A stretch of 64,000 nucleotides of DNA from JAFGBI01 sp964454025. Its GTDB lineage: Bacteria > Myxococcota_A > Polyangia > Polyangiales > Polyangiaceae. The stretch is taken from the NCBI GenBank assembly GCA_964454025.1, contig CAYVRP010000011.1, forward strand, positions 40,049 to 104,048, given 5' to 3'. Under the pieces are notes generated by a model. The model saw only the letters and a program-made list of their open reading frames with translations, made no database searches and was not told where the DNA came from. Positions 50,035-59,347 of this stretch are shown one piece after another; position 1 is the first letter of the stretch, and each line of letters starts with the position of its first letter. The position numbers and the translations under genes are program-made.

Positions 50035-51540
50035 GTGACTTCGATGGCCAAGAACCTCCCGGAAGATCGAACCGAAGCCCGCTGGCCTCGGCGGATCGGC
50101 CTCCTGAACGACTACCTGCGGATCCCGTATGCCAACGGTTCCTCGTTCGCGAGCCAGTTCCTCTACCGAGAGCTCGGGCGGCGAGGGGTCGACGTGACGG
50201 TCCTCGGTCCGAGCGACCCGGCGACGAAGCCCGGCGAGCTGCCGCGACAGCACGTCGCCTTCCCGTCGCTGCCGCTGCGCAACCACCCCGGGGTGCGGGT
50301 GCCCATGCCCGCGCCGGCCGCGCTCGACGCGGTGGCGGCGAAGGGGTTCGACCTCACCCTCGCCCAGACCAGCAGCTCCTTCCTCGATCTGGGGGCCTGG
50401 CTGCGTGCTCGGCAAGGCGTTCCTTTCCTGTGCGTCAACACCGTGCACCTGCCCAGCGTCTACAACGTGGTGCTGCCCGATTCGCTCCGGGAGAACGACG
50501 CGGCGCAGCGCGTGATGGGGGACTGGTTCATCCCCTGGGTCGAGCGGATGTACGTCGACAACTACAACAACAGCGACGGTCTGGTGGTCCTGAGCGACGG
50601 GCTCGAGCGCTACTGGCGAGCGCGGGGCGTGACCGCCCCCATCCACGTCATCCCGCGCGCCATCGAGCCCAAGATCTTCGACCACGCGGGGGAGGTGGAC
50701 CCGTTCGACCCCGCGGCGCGGCGGGGCGGGCGCCTGCTCTGCGTCTGCCGCCACACGCGTGAGAAGGAGATCGAGCGCCTGATCGAGGTGTTCGCCAAGT
50801 GGATCGCCCCGGCGGTGCCAGAGGCCACGCTCACGCTGGTCGGAGACGGCCCGGATCACGACCTGTTCCGCGCGCACGCCGTGGCCCACGGCGTCGCCGA
50901 CCGCACCTTCTTCCCGGGGGAGTTCTCGGTGAAGGAGATCCCCAGCTTCTACCGCTTCGCGGATCTGTTCGTGTACGCCTCCCTCAGCGAGACGTACGGG
51001 CAGGTGGTGAGCGAGGCGCTCTGGTGCGGCCTGCCGGTGGTCGCGGTCCACGACGACATGGGCGTCTCGAGCCAGGTGCGCGACGGCGAGAACGGCGTGC
51101 TGGTCACGCCCGGACCGGACCCGGACCTGAACGACTGGCGCTTCGGCAACGAGGTGGTGGCGCTGTTGAAGAACCGTACGCGACGGGCTGCCCTGGCGAC
51201 GGAGGCCGCGGCGCGCGCGCGCCGGCGCGTGGAGCCGTCCCGCATCATCGAGCGGTACTTCGCTGTCTTCGAAGAGGCGCGGCGGCACTGCGCGGACACC
51301 CGGGCCGCGCGCGCGCGCAAGAACCCGAACGCGTTCCTCGCGCGGTGGACCTGGGTCGGGTTGACCATCGCGGGCTTCGGATTGCTTCGTCGCCCGGCGG
51401 TCGTGAATCGCCACGGGCGTCGCCAGCCCACCTGGGAGGAGCTGGGCGTGCCGGTCGGCGGCCCGGCGACGGTGGGATCGGCGAGGCCGGGGGCCGGAGG
51501 GTCGCTGGGTTCGGCCACGGGCGCGCTGGTCGGCGCCTGA
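50035..51540 (+). CDS. GT4 glycosyltransferase
   Basis: A 501-residue GT-B enzyme. RRIGLLNDYLRIPYANGSSF and ASQFLYRELGRRGVDVTVLG form the first Rossmann domain. RLLCVCRHTREKEIERLIEV, LTLVGDGPDHDLFRAHA and LFVYASLSETYGQVVSEALW with CGLPVVAV form the donor domain, with the family E-x7-E site. A C-terminal basic and Gly-rich extension of about 100 residues is unusual. The GTG at 50035 or the ATG at 50044 may be the start; neither has a strong ribosome site. The long leader upstream suggests its own promoter. Confidence 0.87.
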   Translation: MTSMAKNLPEDRTEARWPRRIGLLNDYLRIPYANGSSFASQFLYRELGRRGVDVTVLGPSDPATKPGELPRQHVAFPSLPLRNHPGVRVPMPAPAALDAVAAKGFDLTLAQTSSSFLDLGAWLRARQGVPFLCVNTVHLPSVYNVVLPDSLRENDAAQRVMGDWFIPWVERMYVDNYNNSDGLVVLSDGLERYWRARGVTAPIHVIPRAIEPKIFDHAGEVDPFDPAARRGGRLLCVCRHTREKEIERLIEVFAKWIAPAVPEATLTLVGDGPDHDLFRAHAVAHGVADRTFFPGEFSVKEIPSFYRFADLFVYASLSETYGQVVSEALWCGLPVVAVHDDMGVSSQVRDGENGVLVTPGPDPDLNDWRFGNEVVALLKNRTRRAALATEAAARARRRVEPSRIIERYFAVFEEARRHCADTRAARARKNPNAFLARWTWVGLTIAGFGLLRRPAVVNRHGRRQPTWEELGVPVGGPATVGSARPGAGGSLGSATGALVGA

Positions 51541-51590
51541 GCGGTCGCAGCGGGCTGCGATCCGGAAGGGCGCCTCCGCGCCCCCGCCAC

Positions 51591-51610
51591 GTCCCGGGGC
51601 ACGCCGGGAC
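51591..51610 (+). terminator. Hairpin after GT4 gene
   Basis: GTCCCGG (51591-51597) and CCGGGAC (51604-51610) pair exactly around GGCACG, about 50 bases past the GT4 stop and 70 bases before kup. No T-run follows. Confidence 0.45.
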
Positions 51611-51681
51611 CCGCCGGTGTTTACGACGCGCCGGGTCCAGAGTAGGTGGGGAGCACGACGCGCGGCTCGGACCTCAGGTAG

Positions 51682-53739
51682 ATGACGAAGAGCGAGCAGG
51701 ATCCCCGCACCGCACCGGACGGGGCGGCCTCAGGCGCGGATCAGGGGACGCTTCCCGAGACTTCTCCCGCCTCCGCGGTCCCGGACGCGGCCCTGGCGCC
51801 GGCGGCGCCTTCCGCGCGGCCCCCCTCCGCCCCGCGTTCGTCGCCGCTCGCCGCCGCGGCGTACGGGGGTCGCCCCGGCGGTCACCCGACGTCGAGCCTG
51901 CTCTACCTCGCCGCCTTCGGCATCGTCTACGGCGACATCGGCACCAGCCCCCTCTACGCCTTCCGCGAGTGCTTCACGGTCGGGGCGCACGGCGCGGCCC
52001 GCACCCCCGAGAGCGTGCTCGGCGTCCTGTCGATGATCTTCTGGACGCTCACCATAGTCGTTTCCATCAAGTACCTCTTCTACGTGATGCGCGCCGACAA
52101 CGACGGTGAGGGCGGTGAGCTCGCGCTGATGGCCCTCGCCAAGCGGCACGTGGAGAAGAAGTCCACGCTGTTCACCCTCGTCTTCGTGGCGGGGTTGGGC
52201 GGCGGCGGCCTGATCCTCGGCGACGGGGTCATCACGCCGGCGATCTCCGTGCTCAGCGCGGTGGAGGGGCTCGGGGAGGTGGACTCCCGGCTCGACGCGG
52301 CGGTGATCCCCCTCACCATCGCCATCCTCGTCGCGCTGTTCTCGCTGCAGCGGCGGGGCACGGCCCGGGTCGGGACCCTCTTCGGTCCCGTCATGCTGAC
52401 CTGGTTCGCGACGCTCGCCACCCTCGGCGTCGTTCACATCGCCCGCGCCCCGCGGGTGCTGGCGGCGCTGTGGCCGGGGTACGCGGTGTCTTTCTTCCTC
52501 CACGACCCCCAGCGCGCCTGGGTGGTGCTGGGCGCGGTGTTCCTGGCCGTCACCGGCGGTGAGGCCCTCTACGCGGACATGGGGCATTTCGGGCTCCGCC
52601 CGATCCGGACCGACTGGTTCGCCGTGGTGCTCCCGAGCCTGATCCTCAACTACTTCGGTCAGGGCGCCAACACCCTCGTGGATCCGACCGCCTTCGACAG
52701 CCCGTTCTTCGCGTTGGCCCCGCGCTCGTTGCTCGCGCCGCTGGTGGCCCTGTCGACGGTGGCCACGGTGATCGCCTCCCAGGCCGTCATCTCGGGCGTC
52801 TTCTCCCTGGCCCGGCAGGCGACCATGCTCGGCTACTGGCCGCGGCTCTCCATCGCGCACACGTCCGACCAGATGGAGGGTCAGATCTACGTCCCCGTCG
52901 TCAACTGGACGCTGCTCGTCGCCACCACGCTCCTCGTCCTGTCGTTCGGCAGCTCGTCCCGCCTGGCCTCGGCCTACGGCAGCGCCGTGTCGTCGACCAT
53001 GGTGATCACCACCCTCCTCGCCGCCGTGGTGGCGGCCCGCCGCTGGCGCTGGCCCCTCTGGGCCGTGGTCGCGGTGACCCTCACCTTCCTCTGCTTCGAC
53101 CTGACCTTCGTCTCCGCCAACCTCTCCAAGATCGCCAGCGGCGGCTACGTCCCGATCCTGATCGCGATCGCGATGTATGCGCTGATGTCCACCTGGAGCT
53201 ACGGCCGGCACCTCCTCGGCGAGCACGTGCGCAAGAACCTCGTCCCGCTCGGCGACGTCCGGGAGCTCATTCGCGTCGAGATGGGGCGCCGGGTCCCGGG
53301 GACCGCCGTCTTCATGACCAGCAACCCCGAGGGCGCCCCGCCCGCCTTGATCCACAACTTCCTCCACAACCACGTCGTGCACGAGCGGGTGGTGCTGCTC
53401 ACCGTCGTCACCACCACCGCCGCGCGCGTCCCCGAGAGCGAGCGGGTCCAGCTCGAGTCGCTGCCGGACGGGTTCTTCCGTCTCCAGGGCCGCTACGGGT
53501 TCATGGAAACCCCGGACGTCCCTGGCCTGCTCCGCCAGGCGGCGATCCCGGGGCTGTCCATCGAGCACACCACCTTCTTCCTCGGCCGCGAGATCCCGCT
53601 CGCCGAGCGGGGGGGGCTCGCCTCCTGGCGCCACCACCTCTTCGCCGCGATGGCGCGCAACAGCGTGAACGCCACCACGTTCTTCAATCTGCCACCTGAC
53701 CGCGTGATGGAGATCGGCTACCAGCTCGAGCTCGAGTGA
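51682..53739 (+). CDS. kup: Kup, low-affinity potassium transporter
   Basis: A 685-residue inner-membrane proton/potassium symporter. A poorly conserved acidic/Pro-rich N-terminus of about 60 residues precedes YLAAFGIVYGDIGTSPLYAF, the Kup signature. Twelve hydrophobic segments follow, including GGGGLILGDGVITPAISVLS, VTGGEALYADMGHFG and NYFGQGANTLVDPTAF, then the C-terminal cytoplasmic domain with NPEGAPPALIHNFLHNHVVH and the family-typical end TTFFNLPPDRVMEIG. Its function is constitutive potassium uptake. Confidence 0.95.
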   Translation: MTKSEQDPRTAPDGAASGADQGTLPETSPASAVPDAALAPAAPSARPPSAPRSSPLAAAAYGGRPGGHPTSSLLYLAAFGIVYGDIGTSPLYAFRECFTVGAHGAARTPESVLGVLSMIFWTLTIVVSIKYLFYVMRADNDGEGGELALMALAKRHVEKKSTLFTLVFVAGLGGGGLILGDGVITPAISVLSAVEGLGEVDSRLDAAVIPLTIAILVALFSLQRRGTARVGTLFGPVMLTWFATLATLGVVHIARAPRVLAALWPGYAVSFFLHDPQRAWVVLGAVFLAVTGGEALYADMGHFGLRPIRTDWFAVVLPSLILNYFGQGANTLVDPTAFDSPFFALAPRSLLAPLVALSTVATVIASQAVISGVFSLARQATMLGYWPRLSIAHTSDQMEGQIYVPVVNWTLLVATTLLVLSFGSSSRLASAYGSAVSSTMVITTLLAAVVAARRWRWPLWAVVAVTLTFLCFDLTFVSANLSKIASGGYVPILIAIAMYALMSTWSYGRHLLGEHVRKNLVPLGDVRELIRVEMGRRVPGTAVFMTSNPEGAPPALIHNFLHNHVVHERVVLLTVVTTTAARVPESERVQLESLPDGFFRLQGRYGFMETPDVPGLLRQAAIPGLSIEHTTFFLGREIPLAERGGLASWRHHLFAAMARNSVNATTFFNLPPDRVMEIGYQLELE

Positions 53740-53757
53740 GCGGTGGCGTCGGCGGCC

Positions 53758-53784
53758 AGGGCGCCCTCGCTGCCGGGGCGCCCT
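53758..53784 (+). terminator. Perfect 9-bp hairpin after kup
   Basis: AGGGCGCCC (53758-53766) and GGGCGCCCT (53776-53784) pair exactly around a 9-base loop, 19 bp after the kup stop. It is a strong stem, without a T-run. Confidence 0.5.
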
Positions 53785-53980
53785 CCGCGCGCGGGTCGCC
53801 GGCTCGGCCCGGGTCCCGCGGCGGGACGGGCGGTACCCTCCCGACCGCGGCGCCTGCTCCTGACCGGATTACCGCGGCTCGTGACGGTTGCCTGACAGCC
53901 GAGCGGGCGAGCCTGAGTCAAGCTCGGAGTGCCCGGCGCGCGAGACGTGACGGGCACCCCGCCTCCGAGGTTGCAGTCGC

Positions 53981-55723
53981 ATGACCATGATCCAGCTCGC
54001 GCGCTCCCCCCGCCCCCTCCCGTCCCGGCCCCGGATCCTGCTCGCCGGTGTCTTCGGGCCGTTCGGGGTCGACGACTCGTTCGGGCGACGCGACAACGTG
54101 ATGGAGCTGTTCCACAACCAGGTCACCAAGGCGCAGGGCCTCGCCTCGTTCCGGTACCACCACCGCTCGTTCGGGCTCTATTTCCTCGCCGAGAACGTCG
54201 ACGCCGACGTGACGGTGCTCGACTTCCCTTCCCGGCGTCGCTTCGAGCGCGAGGTGGCGCGGGGTCAGTACGACGTGGTCGGGATCTCGTTCATCGCGCC
54301 CAACTTCCTCAAGGCTCGCGAGATGGCCCGGATCGTCCGCCGCCGCTCCCCGCGGTCGATCGTCCTGCTCGGCGGGCACGGGGCCGCGATCGAGGGGATC
54401 GAGCGCGAGATCGACTGCGACCACGTGGTCCGGGGCGAAGGGATCCGGTGGCTCCGGCGCTTCCTCGGGCAGGACCCGGACGCGCCGATCCGTCACCCCA
54501 TCCTGCCCAGCACCGAGCGGCAGACCATCTTCGGAATCCCGGTGCCGGGGCCGACTTCGGGGCTGCTGGTGCCCGGCGTGGGTTGCGTCAACGCCTGCAA
54601 GTTCTGCTCGACCTCCCACTTCTTCGGCAAGGCCTACACGCCCTTCCTCGGGACCGGCGCGGAGGTGTTCGCGGCGGCCTGCGCCGTGGGCGACGCGCGG
54701 GGCAGCGACGACTTCTTCGTCATGGACGAGAACTTCCTCAAGGACCGGGCACGCGCGGTCGAGCTGCTCCGCCTCCAGGAGCAGCACGGTCGCTTCTTCA
54801 ACCTGCAGGTCTTCTCCTCGGCGGAGGCGGTCACCGCGCTCTCCGTCGAGCAGCTCGTCCGGCTCGGGATCGAATTCGTCTGGATCGGGGTGGAGTCCTC
54901 GAGCGAGGAAGGCAACTTCGAGAAGAACGCGGGGATCGATGCCCGGCCATTGATCCGGGAGCTCCGCGAACACGGCGTGCACGTGCTCGCCTCGGGGATC
55001 CTCTGCCAGGAGCACCACACGCCTGCCAACCTGCAGCGGGAAATCGACTTCCTGGTGGGGCTCGAGGCCGACTTCGTGCAGTTCATGCTGCTCACGCCGC
55101 TGCCCACCACGCGGCTGTACCGGGAGCACGAGGCTCGAGGGCTGCTGCGGCGCGACCTGGGGTACGAGGACTGGCACGGGCAGCGTCACCTCGCCTACCG
55201 ACACCCGCATTTCGCCGACGGCGAGCCCGGCGCGTGGCTCGATCGGGCGTTCGCCGAGGACTATCGCCTCAACTCGAGCTCGATGTACCGCGTCCTGTAC
55301 ACGGCCTGGCGCGGGTACCAGACGCTCCGCGCCGCGGGGCATGACGACCCCTGCTGGCGGGCTCGGATGGAGTACCGGCGCCGGAAGGTCGTTGCCTGGG
55401 CGCCGATGCTCGACGTCATCGAGCGCTTTTCGGTCAACGAGCTCGAGCGCGCGCGTGTGCGAGCGCTCCGGACGGCGATCGAGACGGCGGTCCCGGAGAC
55501 GACTACGCTCTACGCGCGCGCGCGGAACGCTGGTGCTCTCGCGCTGGCTCGCGTCGAGGCGCTGCGCCAGCGGTGGTTCGGCGACCGCCTCCAGCCGCGC
55601 CCGATTCGCACGCGGTATCCCGCCGGTCGCGGCGGGGTGACCGCGTCGTCGGCGCCGGGCCGCTGCCGGTTGCCGGTGGCCACCGTCCCCGACCTGCCCG
55701 TGGCCGCCTGCGCGGCGGACTGA
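53981..55723 (+). CDS. B12-binding domain radical SAM protein
   Basis: A 580-residue enzyme. The N-terminal B12-binding-like Rossmann domain (residues about 18-165) has ILLAGVFGPFGVDDSFG, then YDVVGISFIAPNF and IVLLGGHGAAIEG. The radical SAM core follows with GVGCVNACKFCSTSHFF: C202, C206 and C209 hold the 4Fe-4S cluster that cleaves S-adenosylmethionine. DENFLKDRARAVELL and IEFVWIGVESSSEEGNFEKN are later barrel strands. The C-terminal domain is helical and ends in a Pro/Ala tail. The reaction is not known; relatives methylate or rearrange lipids and natural products. It is intact, unlike the paralogue at 15.6 kb. Confidence 0.85.
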   Translation: MTMIQLARSPRPLPSRPRILLAGVFGPFGVDDSFGRRDNVMELFHNQVTKAQGLASFRYHHRSFGLYFLAENVDADVTVLDFPSRRRFEREVARGQYDVVGISFIAPNFLKAREMARIVRRRSPRSIVLLGGHGAAIEGIEREIDCDHVVRGEGIRWLRRFLGQDPDAPIRHPILPSTERQTIFGIPVPGPTSGLLVPGVGCVNACKFCSTSHFFGKAYTPFLGTGAEVFAAACAVGDARGSDDFFVMDENFLKDRARAVELLRLQEQHGRFFNLQVFSSAEAVTALSVEQLVRLGIEFVWIGVESSSEEGNFEKNAGIDARPLIRELREHGVHVLASGILCQEHHTPANLQREIDFLVGLEADFVQFMLLTPLPTTRLYREHEARGLLRRDLGYEDWHGQRHLAYRHPHFADGEPGAWLDRAFAEDYRLNSSSMYRVLYTAWRGYQTLRAAGHDDPCWRARMEYRRRKVVAWAPMLDVIERFSVNELERARVRALRTAIETAVPETTTLYARARNAGALALARVEALRQRWFGDRLQPRPIRTRYPAGRGGVTASSAPGRCRLPVATVPDLPVAACAAD

Positions 55724-55744
55724 GCGGCCTCGCCCGTCGGCCGC
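55724..55744. terminator. Short GC hairpin between convergent genes
   Basis: GCGGCC (55724-55729) and GGCCGC (55739-55744) pair around TCGCCCGTC, directly after the radical SAM stop and just before the convergent lipoprotein stop. Confidence 0.35.
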
Positions 55745-55758
55745 CGGGTGCCCTGGGG

Positions 55759-56361
55759 TCAGGGCGCGGCCGGCGGCGCGTCGCGGCCGCCGAGCGCCAC
55801 CAGCGGCCGCGCGAGGTGCGCGTCGGAGGCGCGCGGGCTCGGATCGAAGAGCCCGAGCGGAGCGGGCGCCGTGCTCGTCGCCGCCCCGAGCGGCGACGAC
55901 ACCCCGGCGCGCATCAGCTCCGTGGCGGCGACCTCGCCCCGGATCTGGAAGGGGATCGTCACCCGGAGGCGGCCCCCGATGGTCGCGTTTCCGTCGAACG
56001 TGTACGCGACCACGCGCCGGGTGCTCGCCAGCGCGAGCACGCCCGGCAGGTTGAGCCAGGGCAGGTGCAGGTTGGCGGCGACGTGCTGCCAAGATCGGGC
56101 GGGGAGGCGGCCCGCCGTGGGAACCGCGGCGCTTCCGAGCGGTACCTGTTCGGCGAGGGTGAGGGAACCGGAGACGGCAGCGACGTTCAGGGGGAACCCA
56201 TTCGGATTGTACACGTCCAGATCGGTCCGCACGACGACGCCCGCGAGGTCGACGCCCTCGATGCGCACCGCCTGCGGCAGGACACTCGGGCGCTGCACGG
56301 CGCAGCCCAGCGCGAGCGCGCCCAGCGCGCTGGCGGCGATGCGTCCGCGGGGGCCACGCAT
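55759..56361 (-). CDS. LEA14/WHy-domain lipoprotein
   Basis: A 200-residue lipoprotein. The signal ALGALALGC ends at the lipid cysteine. One LEA14/WHy domain follows: VRIEGVDLAGVVVRTDLDVY, NPNGFPLNVAAVSGSLTL and LPARSWQHVAANLHLPWLNL with the alternating beta pattern, ending IPFQIRGEVAATE. WHy proteins are envelope proteins linked to desiccation or stress tolerance. It is encoded just upstream of a convergent stop, and the ATG at 56361 was chosen by the signal peptide. Confidence 0.82.
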   Translation of the reverse strand: MRGPRGRIAASALGALALGCAVQRPSVLPQAVRIEGVDLAGVVVRTDLDVYNPNGFPLNVAAVSGSLTLAEQVPLGSAAVPTAGRLPARSWQHVAANLHLPWLNLPGVLALASTRRVVAYTFDGNATIGGRLRVTIPFQIRGEVAATELMRAGVSSPLGAATSTAPAPLGLFDPSPRASDAHLARPLVALGGRDAPPAAP

Positions 56362-56407
56362 GGCCTCATCATAGCTGCGCCCGCACGGCGCGGGGAGGCC
56401 CCAACCC

Positions 56408-57496
56408 TCAGCGACCGGGCGGCGCGCGGCGCGGGGGCCTCGCGGCGGCTCGCGCCTCGTCGAGCCGCCGACGGGCCGCGCTGGTCGCCAGCCGGACGGC
56501 GGCCGCGAGCGCCGCCTGGCCCCGGGCACGCGCCAGCGCGTGCTCCGAGCGCGTCGCGTACCGCGCCGGGTCCCAGCCGAAGTAGCATTCCTCGAGGGCG
56601 TCGGCCGCGAAGCGGGCCGCGAGCTCGAGCGCGATGCGCTCGATCCCGGGGACGACCGCCGCCCACTCCGCCTCCGTCGGCTCCGGGATCCCGCGCCGCG
56701 CCGCGTCTGCGCACGCCTCCGCGTAGCCCGTCATCGCCGCGGCGAACCGCTCGAGGTCGAAGCGGGGGGTCTCGTCCTCCGCCGCGGGGTTGCACCAGCT
56801 CCGCAGCGCGTCGCCGAGCTCCGCATCCAGCGTCCCGCGGCCCAGCGTGTCGAGGTCGATCAGGGCCAGCGCCTCGGAGCCGGTGAACCGGACGTTGCTC
56901 ACCTTGAGGTCTCCGTGCACGATCCGCGCGGGCAGCTGCGGCAGCTCGCCCCAGGAACGCCAGGCCTCGAGCAGTCCGTCCGCGAGACGCGCCACCGGAT
57001 CCCGGTGGCGGTGGTCGTGGTGGTGGTCGAGGGCGGCGAGGAGCGCATCCATTCGCCGCTGGGTGTCGTGGAAGCCGCCGCGCACGGAGCGGAACTCGTG
57101 CGTGAGATCGGCGGTCGCGGCGTGGAACCGCGCGACCAGCGCCCCCGCGGAGCGCGCTTCGGCGGGCGTGGCCAGGCGATCCACGGTTCGATCTCCTACC
57201 GACGTGAGCAGGCGCCAGACGCCAGCGTCCTCCGCCGTGTGCCAGAGGTTCCCGTCACGGGTGCGGATCAGGCGCGGCGTCGGGATCCCGCGCGACGCGA
57301 GGTGCGCCGTCACCGCCTCGATGTCGTGGTGCACGATCGGCGAGAAGACGGCCGTGTTCAGGCGCTGGAGCACCGCGAACGGGCGGCCCTGCACCTGGAC
57401 CAGGTAGGTTCGATTGATGAGGCCGCTCGGGGCCGGCGCGAGCGTGGCGTCGGCTCCGAGCGGCCAGCGGGAGAGCAGTCCAGGCTCGGGGAGCAT
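56408..57496 (-). CDS. APH-fold small-molecule kinase, N-acetylhexosamine kinase-like
   Basis: A 362-residue phosphotransferase. It opens with NRTYLVQVQGRPFAVLQRLN and AVFSPIVHHDIEAVTAHL, a pattern seen in N-acetylhexosamine 1-kinase (NahK). RIVHGDLKVSNVRF is the catalytic loop with the aspartate, and LALIDLDTLGRGTLDAELGD carries the metal-binding DxD. It probably phosphorylates a sugar or other small hydroxyl substrate with ATP in the cytosol. A role in sugar activation fits its position among glycan genes, but this is inference. Confidence 0.8.
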   Translation of the reverse strand: MLPEPGLLSRWPLGADATLAPAPSGLINRTYLVQVQGRPFAVLQRLNTAVFSPIVHHDIEAVTAHLASRGIPTPRLIRTRDGNLWHTAEDAGVWRLLTSVGDRTVDRLATPAEARSAGALVARFHAATADLTHEFRSVRGGFHDTQRRMDALLAALDHHHDHRHRDPVARLADGLLEAWRSWGELPQLPARIVHGDLKVSNVRFTGSEALALIDLDTLGRGTLDAELGDALRSWCNPAAEDETPRFDLERFAAAMTGYAEACADAARRGIPEPTEAEWAAVVPGIERIALELAARFAADALEECYFGWDPARYATRSEHALARARGQAALAAAVRLATSAARRRLDEARAAARPPRRAPPGR

Positions 57497-57550
57497 TCAC
57501 CGTCCCCGGGGGTACCGAGGGGTCCGCGAGCGACGTCGGCGCCCTGACCG

Positions 57551-57569
57551 GCGCCCTCCGGCAGGGCGC
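57551..57569 (-). terminator. Hairpin downstream of the minus-strand barrel protein gene
   Basis: GCGCCCT (57551-57557) and AGGGCGC (57563-57569) pair exactly around CCGGC. It lies past the stop of the gene at 57677 in its direction of transcription. An extra copy of GCGCCCT lies at 57539-57545. Confidence 0.4.
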
Positions 57570-57676
57570 GAGAGCGCTCCCCGAGACGCCCGCGGCGAGC
57601 CCGGCTGCTCGCTCGGCGATGCGGGTCGCTGGCTCACCGCGGCGATCATGCTGAGGGCCGCTCCGGCACGGCTGCG

Positions 57677-58510
57677 CTACTGCGCGAGCGCGGTGAACGA
57701 GAGCGTGAACGAGTCCGCGGCGCCGCTCCAGTCCTCGTCGGCGCTCTCCACCGCGACGCCGAGGTAGCGGAAGGAGACGCCCAGCGACCACTCCCGGGAC
57801 ACCCACCAGTCGTGACCCACCCAGAGCCCGAGTGCGCCTCCCCCCGCGGTGGGGACTGCGTCGTCGGCGAAGCGCCGGGCGTCGACGCCGAGCCCCGCGA
57901 TCCCCACCACGCCGCCGACGTGCAGGCCGCGCTTCGCGTCCGGGAAGAAGTCGACGATGGGGCCGATGGAGCAGAGCCCGATCGCGAGATCTTCTCTGGG
58001 GTCCCGGACGGAGTCGACGGCCCACACGTCGTCGCTCTCGAGCGAATTGCAGAACAGCCCTCCACCGACGACGAATCCCGAGAAGGGCGTCCCGCCGAGG
58101 AGGACGTCGAGCCCGCTGCTGGCGCCCGTCACACGCGACTGCGTCAGCAACCCTTCGGAGAAGAGCGTGGTCATCGGCCCCGTCCCCAGCGACATCCGGG
58201 CGTAGAAGCCCCGGTGGATCCGGCGGGTTTCCTTGGGTAGGGGAGCCGGGGCGGGCGTGGACAGCACCATCGGCGCGGTCGCCGCGGGCTGCGGCGAAGG
58301 CTCGGCGCGCTCGGTGCTGGGCGGTGCCGCCACCTGGGGCGCGGTCGCCGTCGCCGCGGCGCCCGCCGTCGCGACCGCGCCTCCACCGGCGTCGGCGGCG
58401 GCCGCGGAGTCTCCGGGCGGCGGCGCCGCCGCATCGACCTCGGCCCAGGCGGGACAGGACAGGGCGAGCGAGGTGGCGAGGGTGCGGAAGATCAGGAGAC
58501 AGCGCGCCAT
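57677..58510 (-). CDS. Exported outer-membrane beta-barrel-like protein
   Basis: A 277-residue protein with a signal peptide (LATSLALSCPAWAE) and a long Ala/Pro linker (residues about 25-90). A C-terminal domain of alternating strands follows: RGFYARMSLGTGPMTTLFS, SSGLDVLLGGTPFSGFVVGG and LGVSFRYLGVAVESADE, ending TLSFTALAQ. This is like the 8-stranded barrels common in myxobacteria. The Gly-rich stretches and aromatic girdle support a barrel but not a named family. It faces no partner genes. The function is unknown. Confidence 0.68.
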   Translation of the reverse strand: MARCLLIFRTLATSLALSCPAWAEVDAAAPPPGDSAAAADAGGGAVATAGAAATATAPQVAAPPSTERAEPSPQPAATAPMVLSTPAPAPLPKETRRIHRGFYARMSLGTGPMTTLFSEGLLTQSRVTGASSGLDVLLGGTPFSGFVVGGGLFCNSLESDDVWAVDSVRDPREDLAIGLCSIGPIVDFFPDAKRGLHVGGVVGIAGLGVDARRFADDAVPTAGGGALGLWVGHDWWVSREWSLGVSFRYLGVAVESADEDWSGAADSFTLSFTALAQ

Positions 58511-59347
58511 GCACCAGAGCCGAGCAATAGTCGTGCCCGGCTGTCAAGCGGCACGGGGTGCGGCTTTTCGGCGGTGGATCCCGGGAGCCGTCGGGATCGA
58601 GAGGGCGCGGTGTGAACCCCGGTGTACGCGCGGTCGTGCCGTCTCTGCCCGGGTCGTTCGGCGCCCTCCGCCGGGACGCGAAGGGACGTCCGGTGGATCG
58701 AAGCGGAGCGCGGGGTTCGGTGGTCCGGTGGGAGCACGTGGTCGTGGCGTCGAGGCCCGCCTCGCCGTGGCGTCGCCCCGGCGCCCAGCACCGCGCGGCG
58801 CGTTCGCGGACGCGGTGGCCGGCGTCGGCGTCGCCTCGCGCCGAGGGTCTTCGCCCGTCCCGCCTCCGCGGCCACCGTTCGCGCGACGGGGGCGCGGCGC
58901 TGGCTGACGCGTTCGCGCGCCGTCAACCCGCGTTGGCGGAGCTGGGCATTGGTCGTCGCGGGGTGGCACGGCCGACCCGGGGACGCGGAGCGCGCCACGC
59001 CCACCGCCGTGCTCGGCGCCCTCCGAGCCGCTCGCGACGCGCGTTCCTGCCCGCGCTCCACTCGTCTGCCGCCGGCGAGCCGCGCCCGTCCCCGGCCGCC
59101 GTGGCGCCGTGGTGACCAGCGCGGGGGCATGGGCGTCTTCGTGGCGCGGCGTTGCTCGGCCGAACCCGGGACCGAGCGCCCCTCGTATTGCGTCGGCGCC
59201 GCTGCGGATGGCCCGTCCTGCGGGCCTCGGCTCGGCTCCCCAGCCGATCCCTGGTCAGGGCGATCTCATCTGCTACCCTGCGCGCGGCCCCGAGGCCGCG
59301 GTCGGCAGCGGCTGCGGATCGGACGGTCCGAGGAGCTCGGCTTGAGC
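58511..59347. other. 837-bp region without a recognisable gene
   Basis: Several overlapping open frames occur on both strands, all Arg/Pro/Ala-rich and without family motifs, signal peptides or ribosome sites. No hairpin stood out. The hisI promoter should lie near the right end. The region may be relic coding DNA. Confidence 0.4.

Noticed and set aside
51730..53637. 635-residue minus-strand frame opposite kup
   Set aside because: Kup is certain on the plus strand; the antisense frame is Glu/Arg/Gly/His-rich without motifs.
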